A DNA stretch of 64,000 nucleotides from Parageobacillus sp. KH3-4 (GTDB lineage: Bacteria; Bacillota; Bacilli; Bacillales; Anoxybacillaceae), in NCBI RefSeq assembly GCF_022846435.1, contig NZ_AP025627.1, positions 2,204,001-2,268,000 of the forward strand. The letters are read 5' to 3'. This document shows, one piece after another, positions 27,962-36,972 of this stretch; the first letter of the stretch is position 1; every line of letters begins with the position of its first letter. Made by a program: the position numbers and the translations under genes. Under the pieces are notes generated by a model. That model was not told the origin of the DNA. It made no database searches and saw only the letters and a list, made by a program, of their open reading frames with translations.

Positions 27962-28080
27962 TTTTTTGGAACAGCCCCTCTCTTTTTGGTTTTTACAAAT
28001 CAAATTTGCTACTTACCCAACCAAAAAAGTTAAGCGTTTTCAAAATATGTTTTAAAAACATCAGAAAAAGTTTTTTTAAC

Positions 28081-28099
28081 TTATAAAACTATGTTTATC
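28081..28099. promoter_or_regulatory. IclR operator-like half-palindrome
   Basis: TTATAAAACTATGTTTATC closely matches the perfect palindrome at 28199-28225 and lies about 120 bp upstream of dctP. A third, weaker copy (CAAAATATGTTTTAAAAA) begins near 28040. Confidence 0.45.
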
Positions 28100-28198
28100 A
28101 AATATAACCAAGATAAGATAGAAGGAGCACTTTCTTTCCATGAAATAGAGAAGTGGTTTTAATGCATAATTGCTAATGACAAACATTTATTTTGTTTT

Positions 28199-28225
28199 AT
28201 ATTATAAAACTATGTTTTATAATAT
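28199..28225. promoter_or_regulatory. Perfect 12-bp palindromic operator upstream of the TRAP operon
   Basis: ATATTATAAAAC and GTTTTATAATAT are exact inverted repeats around a TAT spacer. The site lies just downstream of the predicted -10 box (28261-28266), where a repressor would block transcription. The IclR protein of the island is the obvious candidate. Confidence 0.6.
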
Positions 28226-28260
28226 AGATAAAAAAATTAAAGTAGAGATAATTTTTGTTT

Positions 28261-28289
28261 ATAATATTATAAATTTTCATAATAGTCAA
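28261..28289 (-). promoter_or_regulatory. Sigma-A promoter of the TRAP/sugar-acid operon
   Basis: The minus strand reads TTGACT, 17 bp, TATTAT. It is about 300 bp upstream of dctP, giving a long A+T-rich leader that contains the operator repeats. The rest of 28290-28540 shows no gene. Confidence 0.6.
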
Positions 28290-28543
28290 GTAATTGTTTA
28301 TCAAAAACAATTTTGTTGAAAGTTTCTCCCTTCAAAAAAATTTCCGTTACGTTTATTCAATTTTCACAAGGATGACAAAATAATTAATGAAAAGAGATCA
28401 GCGAAGTTTTAATAGCTTTGTGCGGCAAGTTCCATTTGTATGCAGAAAGCTTTTATGATTTTCCGTATCGGTAATTTTAATCATGTTGCCAACCATTATG
28501 GCTCTTCTTGCCTTCTTTAAATATAAATAAAAACCTTTAGATT

Positions 28544-28577
28544 AAAAAAGAGGCAGACTTCTTTTTCCCCTGCCTCT
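28544..28577 (-). terminator. Terminator after the aldo/keto reductase gene
   Basis: GAGGCAG/CTGCCTC stem with A-run on one side and T-run on the other, so it can work in both directions. It lies 17 bp past the stop codon. Confidence 0.8.
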
Positions 28578-28593
28578 TTTCTCTTTAATTTGC

Positions 28594-29541
28594 CTATGCA
28601 AGAATTTGCTCGATTTTCTCAAGCACATCTTCCGTTAATTGAACGTCCACGGCTTTGACGTTTTCTTCCACTTGTTCCGGCCGGCTTGCGCCAATTAACG
28701 CGCTTGCGACATTCGGTTGGCGCAATACCCACGCGAGCGCCAATTGGGAAAGGGTGATGCCGAGTTCGGCGGCTACCTTTTCCAATTGCTCTACTTTGAC
28801 GAGAATTTCCTCTTTTAGTAAGTCGTTGATAAACATATTCGATTTCGGATCGCTCGCCCGACTTCCTTCCGGCGCTTTTTGCCCCCGTTTATATTTTCCG
28901 GTCAGCACCCCTTGCGCCAGCGGCGAGAAGACGATTTGGCTAATGCCGTTTTGTTCGCAGACCGGAATGATTTCTTTCTCAATGTAACGGTGGAACATGT
29001 TATATTGCGGCTGGTTGACGACGATGCGGTCCAGTAAATATTTATCGGCCGTGCCAAGCGCCTCTTGGATTTGCTGGGCCGTCCATTCACTGACGCCGAC
29101 ATACAATACTTTTCCTTGACGGACAAGGTCATCAATCGTGCGCAATGTTTCATCAATTGGCGTTTCCTTATCATAGCGGTGGCAATAATAAATATCGACG
29201 TAATCTAACTGTAGACGCTTCAAGCTGGCGTGAAGCTGCTCAAACACATGTTTTCGCGACAAGCCTCGGTCGTTTGGGCCATCCCCCATCGGCCAATACA
29301 CTTTCGTCGCCAATACATACGATTCGCGCGGATACTTGCGCAATGCTTCGCCGACGATTTTTTCCGCTTCCCCTTTAGCGTACACATTTGCCGTGTCAAA
29401 CGAGTTGATTCCCAACTCATACGCTTTATCAATGACACGGATCGCCGTTTCTTTTTCAACCGAATTGCCGTATGTAAGCCAGCTGCCTAAACTAATTTCA
29501 CTCACTTTTAACCCTGTTCTCCCAAGCTTCCGATATTTCAT
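28594..29541 (-). CDS. Aldo/keto reductase, Kv-beta-like
   Basis: 315-aa NADPH-dependent TIM-barrel oxidoreductase. Catalytic tetrad members are visible: Asp in FDTANVYAKGEAE, Tyr55-equivalent in the same motif, Lys in ATKVYWP and His in YYCHRYD. The C-terminal GASRPEQVEENVKAV binds NADPH. Physiological substrate unknown. Its 3' end is duplicated as a broken copy at 8624-8804, so this gene is the right edge of the catabolic island. Transcribed divergently from glnQ. Confidence 0.9.
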   Translation of the reverse strand: MKYRKLGRTGLKVSEISLGSWLTYGNSVEKETAIRVIDKAYELGINSFDTANVYAKGEAEKIVGEALRKYPRESYVLATKVYWPMGDGPNDRGLSRKHVFEQLHASLKRLQLDYVDIYYCHRYDKETPIDETLRTIDDLVRQGKVLYVGVSEWTAQQIQEALGTADKYLLDRIVVNQPQYNMFHRYIEKEIIPVCEQNGISQIVFSPLAQGVLTGKYKRGQKAPEGSRASDPKSNMFINDLLKEEILVKVEQLEKVAAELGITLSQLALAWVLRQPNVASALIGASRPEQVEENVKAVDVQLTEDVLEKIEQILA

Positions 29542-29713
29542 CTTTCTCTCTCCCTTCTTAAAGTGTAAACCATTCCCATAACATGCATCTATTATATTAT
29601 AATACTCTTTTTATTCATATAAAAGGAAATTTTGTAATAAATTTAAATATCCCACGCGTTATATTGAAGTAAAGAAGGTTTCCGTCGATTTTAGTAGATT
29701 TCTGTAGACGGTA

Positions 29714-29741
29714 TTTACAATAAATTTAGAAAAAATAAACT
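29714..29741 (+). promoter_or_regulatory. Predicted sigma-A promoter of glnQHMP
   Basis: TTTACA, 16 bp, TAAACT, about 30 bp before the glnQ start. Upstream, CCGTC and GACGG (about 29685 and 29707) form an interrupted inverted repeat that may bind GlnL. Confidence 0.45.
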
Positions 29742-29769
29742 ATTTTTTACAAAAAAGGAGGGGGGTTTA

Positions 29770-30498
29770 TTGATTTATTTTCATCAAGTGAACAAATATT
29801 ATGGAGATTTCCACGTGCTGAAAGATATTAACTTAACCATTCATCAAGGGGAAGTCGTCGTAATTATTGGCCCGTCCGGTTCTGGAAAAAGCACGTTAGT
29901 TCGTTGCATCAACCGCTTAGAAACGATTACAAGCGGGGAATTAATCGTCGATAACGTCAAAGTCAACGACAAAAACATCGACATCAACCAGCTGCGGCGC
30001 AATATCGGCATGGTATTCCAACATTTTAATTTATACCCTCATATGACCGTATTGCAAAACATTACGCTGGCGCCGATGAAAGTGCTTCGCATTCCGGAGA
30101 AAGAAGCGAAAGAAACGGCAATGTACTACTTAGAGAAAGTAGGAATCCCGGACAAAGCCAACGCCTATCCGTCCGAATTGTCAGGCGGTCAGCAGCAGCG
30201 CGTCGCGATCGCCAGAGGATTGGCGATGAAGCCGAAAATCATGTTATTTGACGAGCCGACATCGGCGCTTGACCCGGAAACGATCGGCGAAGTGCTCGAC
30301 GTCATGAAACAATTGGCAAAAGAAGGAATGACAATGGTTGTCGTTACGCACGAAATGGGATTTGCCCGTGAAGTCGCAGATCGCATCGTCTTTATGGATC
30401 AAGGGCGCATTTTGGAAGAAGCTCCGCCGGAAGAATTTTTCTCCAACCCGAAAGAAGAGCGGGCCAAAGTATTTTTGCGCCGCATTCTCAACCATTAA
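29770..30498 (+). CDS. glnQ: Glutamine ABC transporter ATP-binding protein
   Basis: 242-aa polar amino-acid ABC ATPase. Walker [10 protein letters not shown], signature LSGGQQQR, Walker [14 protein letters not shown] and His switch VVTHEM are intact. The start is TTG at 29770 with an exceptionally strong AAGGAGGGGGG site. First gene of glnQ-glnH-glnM-glnP, followed by the glnKL two-component genes, the Bacillus arrangement for glutamine uptake. Confidence 0.9.
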   Translation: MIYFHQVNKYYGDFHVLKDINLTIHQGEVVVIIGPSGSGKSTLVRCINRLETITSGELIVDNVKVNDKNIDINQLRRNIGMVFQHFNLYPHMTVLQNITLAPMKVLRIPEKEAKETAMYYLEKVGIPDKANAYPSELSGGQQQRVAIARGLAMKPKIMLFDEPTSALDPETIGEVLDVMKQLAKEGMTMVVVTHEMGFAREVADRIVFMDQGRILEEAPPEEFFSNPKEERAKVFLRRILNH

Positions 30499-30533
30499 TA
30501 AAAACGTTCGAATCAAACAAAGGGGGTTTTTTT

Positions 30534-31394
30534 ATGAAAAGAAAAACGATTTGGAAAATGTGGATTACGCTCGCGCTTACCGCTCTATTGAGCATTACTG
30601 CATTAGCCGGATGCAGCAGCGAATCATCAACGACCAACAATGGGGACGGAACAAAATCGACGGAAACGTCAGCCGGAACGAACACGTTAGAGAAAATAAA
30701 AAAACGCGGCAAACTGATTGTCGGTGTCAAATATGACTTAAACTTGTTCGGTCTAAAAAATCCAGAAACCGGAAAAGTGGAAGGGTTTGATATCGATATC
30801 GCCAAAGGATTGGCGAAAAAAATTCTTGGTGACGAAAATAAAATTGAATTAAAAGAAGTAACATCCAAAACGCGGATTCCAATGCTGAATAACGGCGAAA
30901 TCGACGCGATTATCGCGACAATGACCATCACCGAAGAGCGGAAAAAAGAAGTCGATTTCTCCGATGTGTATTTCATGGCCGGCCAATCGTTGCTTGTCAA
31001 AAAAGACAGCAAGATCAACAGCGTGAAAGACTTGAAAAAAGGAATGACCGTACTGACGGCAAAAGGTTCTACTTCCGCGCAAAACATCCGCAAAGTAGCG
31101 CCGCAAGTAAATGTATTAGAATTTGAAAACTACGCCGAAGCGTTCACGGCGCTAAAAGCAGGGCAAGGCGATGCCCTCACGACAGATAACGCTTTGCTTT
31201 GGGGGATGGCAAAACAAGATCCAAACTACCGCGTTCTTGACGAAACGTTTACCGAAGAACCATACGGCATCGCCGTCCGCAAAGGGGACACAGAATTTTT
31301 GAAAGTCATTAACGAGTACTTAAAGGAAATTAAAGAAAACGGCGAATATGACAAAATTTATGAAAAATGGATTGGGAAAAAACCGCAACAATAA
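30534..31394 (+). CDS. glnH: Glutamine-binding lipoprotein
   Basis: 286-aa extracellular solute-binding protein family 3. Signal peptide with lipobox ITALAGCSS, a Ser/Thr/Asn linker (about 27-50), then the two-lobe domain starting KKRGKLIVGVKYDLNLFG with VEGFDIDIAKGLAKK and EPYGIAVRKGD. It lies 36 bp after glnQ. Confidence 0.9.
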   Translation: MKRKTIWKMWITLALTALLSITALAGCSSESSTTNNGDGTKSTETSAGTNTLEKIKKRGKLIVGVKYDLNLFGLKNPETGKVEGFDIDIAKGLAKKILGDENKIELKEVTSKTRIPMLNNGEIDAIIATMTITEERKKEVDFSDVYFMAGQSLLVKKDSKINSVKDLKKGMTVLTAKGSTSAQNIRKVAPQVNVLEFENYAEAFTALKAGQGDALTTDNALLWGMAKQDPNYRVLDETFTEEPYGIAVRKGDTEFLKVINEYLKEIKENGEYDKIYEKWIGKKPQQ

Positions 31395-31469
31395 TCACGA
31401 AAGAACAGATGAGCGTCTCCTGTTTCGCTCATCTGTTTCATCTTAAGACAGGAAAGAGGTGGAAGCATC

Positions 31470-32123
31470 ATGTTAAGATATTCGATTTTGTTCGATCATT
31501 GGGATATGTACATGCAAGGGTTTGCCAATACGTTAAAAGCAAGCGTCCTCGCTCTTATTGGAAGTTTAATTATTGGCATCATTATCGCTATTTTCCGGAT
31601 TGCCCCGATCCGTCCGCTAAACTGGCTTGGAGCGGCCTATGTCGAATTCATCCGCAACATTCCGCTCGTTTTAATCGTCTTTGTCTTTTTTGTCGGTCTG
31701 CCCGCCGTCGGTATCCGCTTTGATCCGTTTACTGCAGGCACGTTAGGCTTGATGGTGTACACCGCCGCATTTATCGCCGAAGTCATCCGATCGGGAATCC
31801 TCGCTGTTCCAAAAGGGCAAACGGAGGCAGCGCGCTCATCCGGATTGACATATTTGCAGACAATGCGCTATATCATCTTGCCGCAGGCAATCAAAATGGT
31901 TATTCCGCCGCTTGGCAACCAATTTATTAATCTTGTAAAAAACTCGTCCGTTTTAGGCGTCATTGCCGGACTTGACCTCATGTATTTTGGTGATTTAATC
32001 TCGTCGGAAACGTTTGTTACATTTGACGTTTACATTTTCGTCGCACTGTTTTACCTTGTACTAACAATACCGCTAAGCCTTGGCGTTGGATATTTGGAAC
32101 GCCGCTTGGCGAAAAGCCGATAA
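31470..32123 (+). CDS. glnM: Glutamine ABC transporter permease
   Basis: 217-aa inner-membrane permease of the HisMQ family with five hydrophobic segments and the EAA loop EAARSSGLTYLQTMRYIILPQA. GGAAAGAGGTGG precedes the ATG. Confidence 0.88.
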   Translation: MLRYSILFDHWDMYMQGFANTLKASVLALIGSLIIGIIIAIFRIAPIRPLNWLGAAYVEFIRNIPLVLIVFVFFVGLPAVGIRFDPFTAGTLGLMVYTAAFIAEVIRSGILAVPKGQTEAARSSGLTYLQTMRYIILPQAIKMVIPPLGNQFINLVKNSSVLGVIAGLDLMYFGDLISSETFVTFDVYIFVALFYLVLTIPLSLGVGYLERRLAKSR

Positions 32124-32142
32124 TTCAAGGAGGTAAGGACAG

Positions 32143-32793
32143 ATGGACTTTATCGGCGCATACTCTCCAGCGCATCTCGCCTTTTTGCTACAAGGATTTT
32201 TGGTGACATTGGAAGTTGCGTTTATCTCCATTATTTTTAGTTTTATCTTCGGGATTATCATCGGTGTGATACGCTATACAAAAATCCCTGGCATTTCGCA
32301 AATTTTCGCTGTCATCGTAGAAACGATTCGCAATCTTCCACTTCTTTTAATTATTTTCTTTACGTATTTCGCGCTGCCAGAAGTAGGATTAAAGCTTGAT
32401 AAATTTTACGCGGCCATTGTCGCCCTTGTCGTTTTTGAATCGGCGATGCTATCGGAAATCGTCCGAGGCGGATTAAACTCGATTGACAAAGGACAAATCG
32501 AAGCGGCGCGCTCATCTGGGCTCACCTATATCCAAACGTTATGGTATATCGTCTTGCCGCAAGCATTGCGTCGCATGGTGCCGCCGATTGTCAGCCAATT
32601 TATTTCACTGCTGAAAGACACGTCGTTAGCGATCGTTATCGCTCTCCCGGAATTAATGAATCATGCGCAAATTATTAACGGAAGAAATGTCAATTATGTG
32701 ATACCGATTTTTATTCTCGTCGCGCTCATGTATTTTGTTGTCAATTATTCATTATCCCTTGTTTCCAGAAGGCTTGAATATAAACAGCGTTAA
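32143..32793 (+). CDS. glnP: Glutamine ABC transporter permease
   Basis: 216-aa second HisMQ-family permease, EAA loop EAARSSGLTYIQTLWYIVLP. The start follows AAGGAGGT, 19 bp after glnM. It pairs with GlnM as a heterodimeric channel. Confidence 0.88.
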   Translation: MDFIGAYSPAHLAFLLQGFLVTLEVAFISIIFSFIFGIIIGVIRYTKIPGISQIFAVIVETIRNLPLLLIIFFTYFALPEVGLKLDKFYAAIVALVVFESAMLSEIVRGGLNSIDKGQIEAARSSGLTYIQTLWYIVLPQALRRMVPPIVSQFISLLKDTSLAIVIALPELMNHAQIINGRNVNYVIPIFILVALMYFVVNYSLSLVSRRLEYKQR

Positions 32794-32902
32794 ACGAATT
32801 CATATATTCGCGGCAAAAATAAACGATAAATAAAATTCCATCCCAACCTGTTATATAATAAGAAAAGGGGATGGTGAGAAATGTGTGAAAAAAGGGAAAA
32901 CA

Positions 32903-34174
32903 ATGCGTGAACAGCTTTTGATCGTAGTGTTTCTTATATTGGCTACCGCTTTCTTTGGGGAAATGAAAGTAAATCCGTTTAATAGTTCGTTTCGCTTTTC
33001 ATTAGGCAGCGCCGTATTTTTTTTCGGGCTCATTTCATTCGCAACGATTTCGCCAATTTTTATCGGTGTTTGCGCAGGATTATTCGTAGCCGGATTTCGT
33101 ATTGTCCTTGACATGCTGACAGGGCAAACGACGTTGTCCGATAGTCTTCTCGTCCATATACCGGCTGCGTTTTATTACATTAGTTTCGCATTGATTGCCA
33201 GAATCATTAACTTCCGCCGTTTTATGGAGTTTCCGATTCGCGCCGGATTGCTTGGCGCCGCTCTTGATTTTACTTCCAATGCAGTCGAACTTTTCTTTCG
33301 CCATTTCTTTGGCGAGCCATTCGCGTTGACATACCAAATCATTGCGATGATGTTGTTGTTTGGCATTTTGCGGAGCTTCTGCGTCATTGGCCTATACAAT
33401 ATTTTTATGATAAGGCATCTGCGCACCCTAGGAGAAGCGCGGCAACAGGAACTTGAACGTCTTATGATGATTAATACGGGGCTATATGAGGAAACATTCT
33501 ACTTGCAAAAATCAATAGCATACATCGAAGAAATCACTCGGAAAAGTTATGATTTGTACTCGCTTCTCGTGGAAGGAAAAAAGGTCGAGCCTCATTCCGC
33601 GCTCTATATCGCCGAGCATATCCATGAAGTAAAAAAGGATGTGCAGCGCATTTTTTCAGGCTTATCAAAATTAATCGGACAAGAACCGCTGCGGCGTCGC
33701 CTTCCGATCAACGAACTTTGCGGAATGGTCATACGCGCTAACAAAAAATACGCCGAACTATTAGGAAAAAAGATTCAGTTTACTCAAGCGTGCCATGTTG
33801 ATTTATCGACCGACCACGTTTACGCCCTGCTCTCCGTATTAAACAACTTAGTCGCCAACGCCGTGGAAGCCATTCCGTCATCCGGCTCGATTCATCTGCA
33901 AGCAGAATTGGAGCAAAGCGATCTCGTTTTTGAAGTGACGGACTCTGGAATAGGCATTACGAAGGAAGATGCTGACTGGATTTTTCATCCTGGCTTTACG
34001 ACAAAATACGATCAACACGGAAACCCGTCAACCGGAATCGGTCTCACCCATGCGCGGGACATTGTGCAAAGCCTTCATGGACATATACAGCTTGTCGGCA
34101 GCAAGCCCGGACAAACCACATTTCGTCTGGTCATTCCTACCTGTCAGTTGCTGCGAAAGGAGGAACGCCAATAA
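32903..34174 (+). CDS. glnK: Sensor histidine kinase GlnK-like
   Basis: About 423 aa. The N-terminal ~180 residues form about six membrane segments, then a coiled region and an ATPase domain with N-box LVANAVEAIPSSG, G1 DSGIGITKEDADWIFHPGF and G2 STGIGLTHARDI. The ATG at 32903 follows AAAAAAGGGAAAACA; a GTG at 32885 is an alternative. The last bases overlap the response-regulator start. Next to glnQHMP, it probably senses glutamine. Confidence 0.83.
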   Translation: MREQLLIVVFLILATAFFGEMKVNPFNSSFRFSLGSAVFFFGLISFATISPIFIGVCAGLFVAGFRIVLDMLTGQTTLSDSLLVHIPAAFYYISFALIARIINFRRFMEFPIRAGLLGAALDFTSNAVELFFRHFFGEPFALTYQIIAMMLLFGILRSFCVIGLYNIFMIRHLRTLGEARQQELERLMMINTGLYEETFYLQKSIAYIEEITRKSYDLYSLLVEGKKVEPHSALYIAEHIHEVKKDVQRIFSGLSKLIGQEPLRRRLPINELCGMVIRANKKYAELLGKKIQFTQACHVDLSTDHVYALLSVLNNLVANAVEAIPSSGSIHLQAELEQSDLVFEVTDSGIGITKEDADWIFHPGFTTKYDQHGNPSTGIGLTHARDIVQSLHGHIQLVGSKPGQTTFRLVIPTCQLLRKEERQ

Positions 34175-35085
34175 TGCCTCTTCGTTTTTTTCTGATTGAA
34201 GACGACGCCGTCGTGCGAAAAATGCTTGAAAAAATTATTACGGAAAACCAGCTCGGGGAAGTCGTTGGACAAGCGGAAGACGGCTTGGACGTATCAGCAG
34301 ACCAATTATATTCCGTTGACGTAGTGCTCATCGATTTATTAATGCCAGGACGCGATGGAATTCAAACGATGAAAAAATTAAAAGAGGAAGGGTTTACTGG
34401 ACAGTTTGTCATGATTTCCCAAGTGGAAAATAAAGAAATGGTTGGACAGGCATACCTTCACGGCGTCGATACGTACATTCAAAAGCCGATTAACCGTCAC
34501 GAAGTGGTAGCGGTATTGAAGCGGGTAGCGGAACATATCTCTATCTCTCACTCCCTTGATTCGATTCGGCAGCTATTGAAGACGTTAGATCAAGCGAATA
34601 CTCCCCCTTCCCCTTTGCATCAAACCGAACAAACACCATTGGAACAACAAGCGCAGCATCTCCTTCTTCTGTTAGGTATTGCTGGGGAAGCGGGAGCATC
34701 AGATTTATTGCTTATCATGCGCTGGCTGGCGGAAAAAGAAAAACAAGGACAGACGATTCACGAACTGCCCCCTTTAAAAGAATTATACACAGAGCTTGTG
34801 CGGCAAACGCACGACCCTCTTCGTGATGAATCAGCAATACAAAAGGAAGTTCGCGCTATGGAACAACGCATTCGCCGCATCGTGTTGCAAGCTTTTACCC
34901 ATTTATCTTCCCTCGGGCTCACGGACTATACAAATCCTACTTTTGAGCACTTCGCTCCCCGGCTTTTTGATTTTGCGGAAATCCGGAGGCGTATGAAAGA
35001 GCTCGAAGCGGGAGAAAAAACAACAAAATGCCGAATTAACGTGCGGAAATTTTTAACTGCTTTTTATATGGAAGTCAAAAAATAG
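34174..35085 (+). CDS. glnL: Response regulator GlnL-like
   Basis: 303 aa. Receiver domain at about 1-120 with the acidic pair IEDDA, phospho-acceptor Asp in VVLIDLLMPGRDG and Lys in YIQKPINRHE. The C-terminal DNA-binding domain is of the GlnL/YcbB type, without a standard OmpR or NarL helix-turn-helix signature. The ATG overlaps the kinase stop by 1 nt. Confidence 0.85.
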   Translation: MPLRFFLIEDDAVVRKMLEKIITENQLGEVVGQAEDGLDVSADQLYSVDVVLIDLLMPGRDGIQTMKKLKEEGFTGQFVMISQVENKEMVGQAYLHGVDTYIQKPINRHEVVAVLKRVAEHISISHSLDSIRQLLKTLDQANTPPSPLHQTEQTPLEQQAQHLLLLLGIAGEAGASDLLLIMRWLAEKEKQGQTIHELPPLKELYTELVRQTHDPLRDESAIQKEVRAMEQRIRRIVLQAFTHLSSLGLTDYTNPTFEHFAPRLFDFAEIRRRMKELEAGEKTTKCRINVRKFLTAFYMEVKK

Positions 35086-35243
35086 CTGAGCCGTTGAAGG
35101 CAAGCTTTTGAGGCCGCAAACGTTCTGTCCGTTATACTGCCGCCCGCTTTCCCTTCTTTGAAACTTCAGTAACAAATCCTGCGGCAGATGGTTCCCCACT
35201 TATCTTGTCCCTATACATCCCCATCCTTTTCTAATAAAATAAA

Positions 35244-35266
35244 AAGAAGAGCAACATGCTCTTCTT
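35244..35266 (-). terminator. Terminator after the dicarboxylate/amino-acid symporter gene
   Basis: The 10-bp stem AAGAAGAGCA/TGCTCTTCTT with 3-nt loop is followed on the minus strand by a T-rich run. The symporter stop codon is at 35270-35272. Confidence 0.85.
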
Positions 35267-35269
35267 ACA

Positions 35270-36529
35270 CTAAAAGGAAGAAATCGCGGAAGAACGATCA
35301 GACATTTCTTCCGCCTCTTCCATCCACCGCTTTCCTTTGAGAAACCGAGTAATCACCATGGAAGTAACATTATCGCCAGTAGCATTCACCATCGTCGCAG
35401 GCGGATCGACAATCACGCCAATCATCGATAAAATCGGAAGCGCTTCGATCGGAAAGCCGTAGAGAGTGACAATCACCATTTCCCCAATAAATCCGCCGCC
35501 GGGTACACCGCTCATGACCGTTCCAGACAAAATAGCAATCCCGATAGCAGTAAAAAACGTTCCGATTCCAGAAAAATCTTGCTCAAAAATCCCAAACAGA
35601 AACGCAATTTTCAAAATGGCGGATAAACATGAGCCATCCATATGTATCGTCGCGCCGATAGGAATCACCGTTTCGCGTATTTCTTTCGGGACACCGACTT
35701 TTTTCGCCGCCTCTAAGTTTACCGGAATGGTAGCGACGCTGCTTCCAGTTGCGAGCGCCGTGGCCGCAGGCGATAAAATATGCTGCCAAAAACGTTGTAC
35801 CCCCGCTCTCCCGCCGGCAATAAACGCATAAACGGTAAACCCGATAAAGAAATACGCTATCGAAACTGGATAATAAAGCAATACAACACGAAGATATGAA
35901 CCTAAAATTTCCGAACCAAACACTCCAATTAAGGAAGCGAAGTAAGCGCCCAACCCGATCGGAGCATACCACATCACAATCGAAATCAATTTCATAAATA
36001 CTTCGGAAGCGCTATGGAGAAATAAGGCAAATGGTTTCCCTTTTTCACCCGCAAGAGAAGCGGCCATACCAACTAAAACGGCAAAAATAATAAGCGCCAT
36101 CATCGATTTTTTTGATAATAATTCCATAAAATCGGGAACGGTCACCGTCTGCACGATTTGCTGCGCTAAAGAGATATCTTCCACATTCTCCGGCTGTTTC
36201 AGTTCAATAGACACTCCTTCTGCTGGCGGAAACCATTGAACCGCAACAAGCATCACCACCGAAGCCACAAATCCTGTAGCGATAAACACAATCAACGTAG
36301 TCCCCATAATTTGTCCGAATTGGCGAAGATGTTTCATATTGGCCACCGTCGAGGAAATCGAAAAAAATACAAGCGGAACCACAATCATAAACATCATATT
36401 TAAAAACACATCGCCAAACGGCTTAAGGATTTCCGCTTTTTTTCCCATCAAAAATCCAACAATGCTTCCAATAAGAATAGCAGCTAACAAAATGATAGGA
36501 AACCGATAATTCTTTAATTTTTCTTTCAT
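35270..36529 (-). CDS. Dicarboxylate/amino-acid:cation symporter (DAACS family)
   Basis: 419-aa secondary transporter of the GltP/GltT/DctA family. Serine-rich hairpin region ATALATGSSVATIPV, GATIHMDGSCLSAI, and the Asp/Asn motif VDPPATMVNATGDNVTSMVITRFL are present. Likely substrates are glutamate, aspartate or C4-dicarboxylates; next to glnKL a glutamate role is plausible. The upstream gap 36530-36972 contains only a hairpin (36588-36609) and no gene. Confidence 0.88.
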   Translation of the reverse strand: MKEKLKNYRFPIILLAAILIGSIVGFLMGKKAEILKPFGDVFLNMMFMIVVPLVFFSISSTVANMKHLRQFGQIMGTTLIVFIATGFVASVVMLVAVQWFPPAEGVSIELKQPENVEDISLAQQIVQTVTVPDFMELLSKKSMMALIIFAVLVGMAASLAGEKGKPFALFLHSASEVFMKLISIVMWYAPIGLGAYFASLIGVFGSEILGSYLRVVLLYYPVSIAYFFIGFTVYAFIAGGRAGVQRFWQHILSPAATALATGSSVATIPVNLEAAKKVGVPKEIRETVIPIGATIHMDGSCLSAILKIAFLFGIFEQDFSGIGTFFTAIGIAILSGTVMSGVPGGGFIGEMVIVTLYGFPIEALPILSMIGVIVDPPATMVNATGDNVTSMVITRFLKGKRWMEEAEEMSDRSSAISSF

Positions 36530-36587
36530 CTTTGTCCCTTCCTTTGCTTTTTTAATATTTTAACTAAAATTAACCAAAAATAAAAGA

Positions 36588-36609
36588 ATCCACCGTTTAT
36601 TCGGTGGAT
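36588..36609 (-). terminator. Hairpin in the gap between mupG and the symporter gene
   Basis: ATCCACCG/CGGTGGAT stem with 6-nt loop. On the minus strand a moderately T-rich stretch follows (TTCTTTTATTTTTGG). It may end readthrough from the mur operon before the symporter promoter. Confidence 0.5.
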
Positions 36610-36972
36610 ACAGACTGCTGACAATGTCGACAATCTTATATTCTATTTGTTATATTCAAGAAATCCTTTTTCTAATCATTCATTTCTTTTAATAATTTTT
36701 CAATTTCCTGCTTTAGTACTGGAAATTTTATTGATTACTACATCCCTACGATGCGATAATTAATGGAAAAATAACCATGCATCATCATATCGCGAGAAGA
36801 AAAAGCCTTGCTCCTCTTTGCCATACGATAAAGATTCTCTTTCTTCTATCAGCCGTTTTTTACGTTTGTTTTAAAAAACTTCCGATTCATCTTCCACCTT
36901 CACTACGTTTAGAGGAATAGAGGCTTCGATGGAAAAATGTTAAAAACCACTGGCATCGGTAGTCATGCGCTT

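Noticed and set aside
28004-28590. A+T-rich region as a possible replication or CRISPR-leader region
   Set aside because: The repeats are palindromic operator-like sites of one regulator; there is no repeat-spacer pattern, no DnaA-box cluster and no cas gene.
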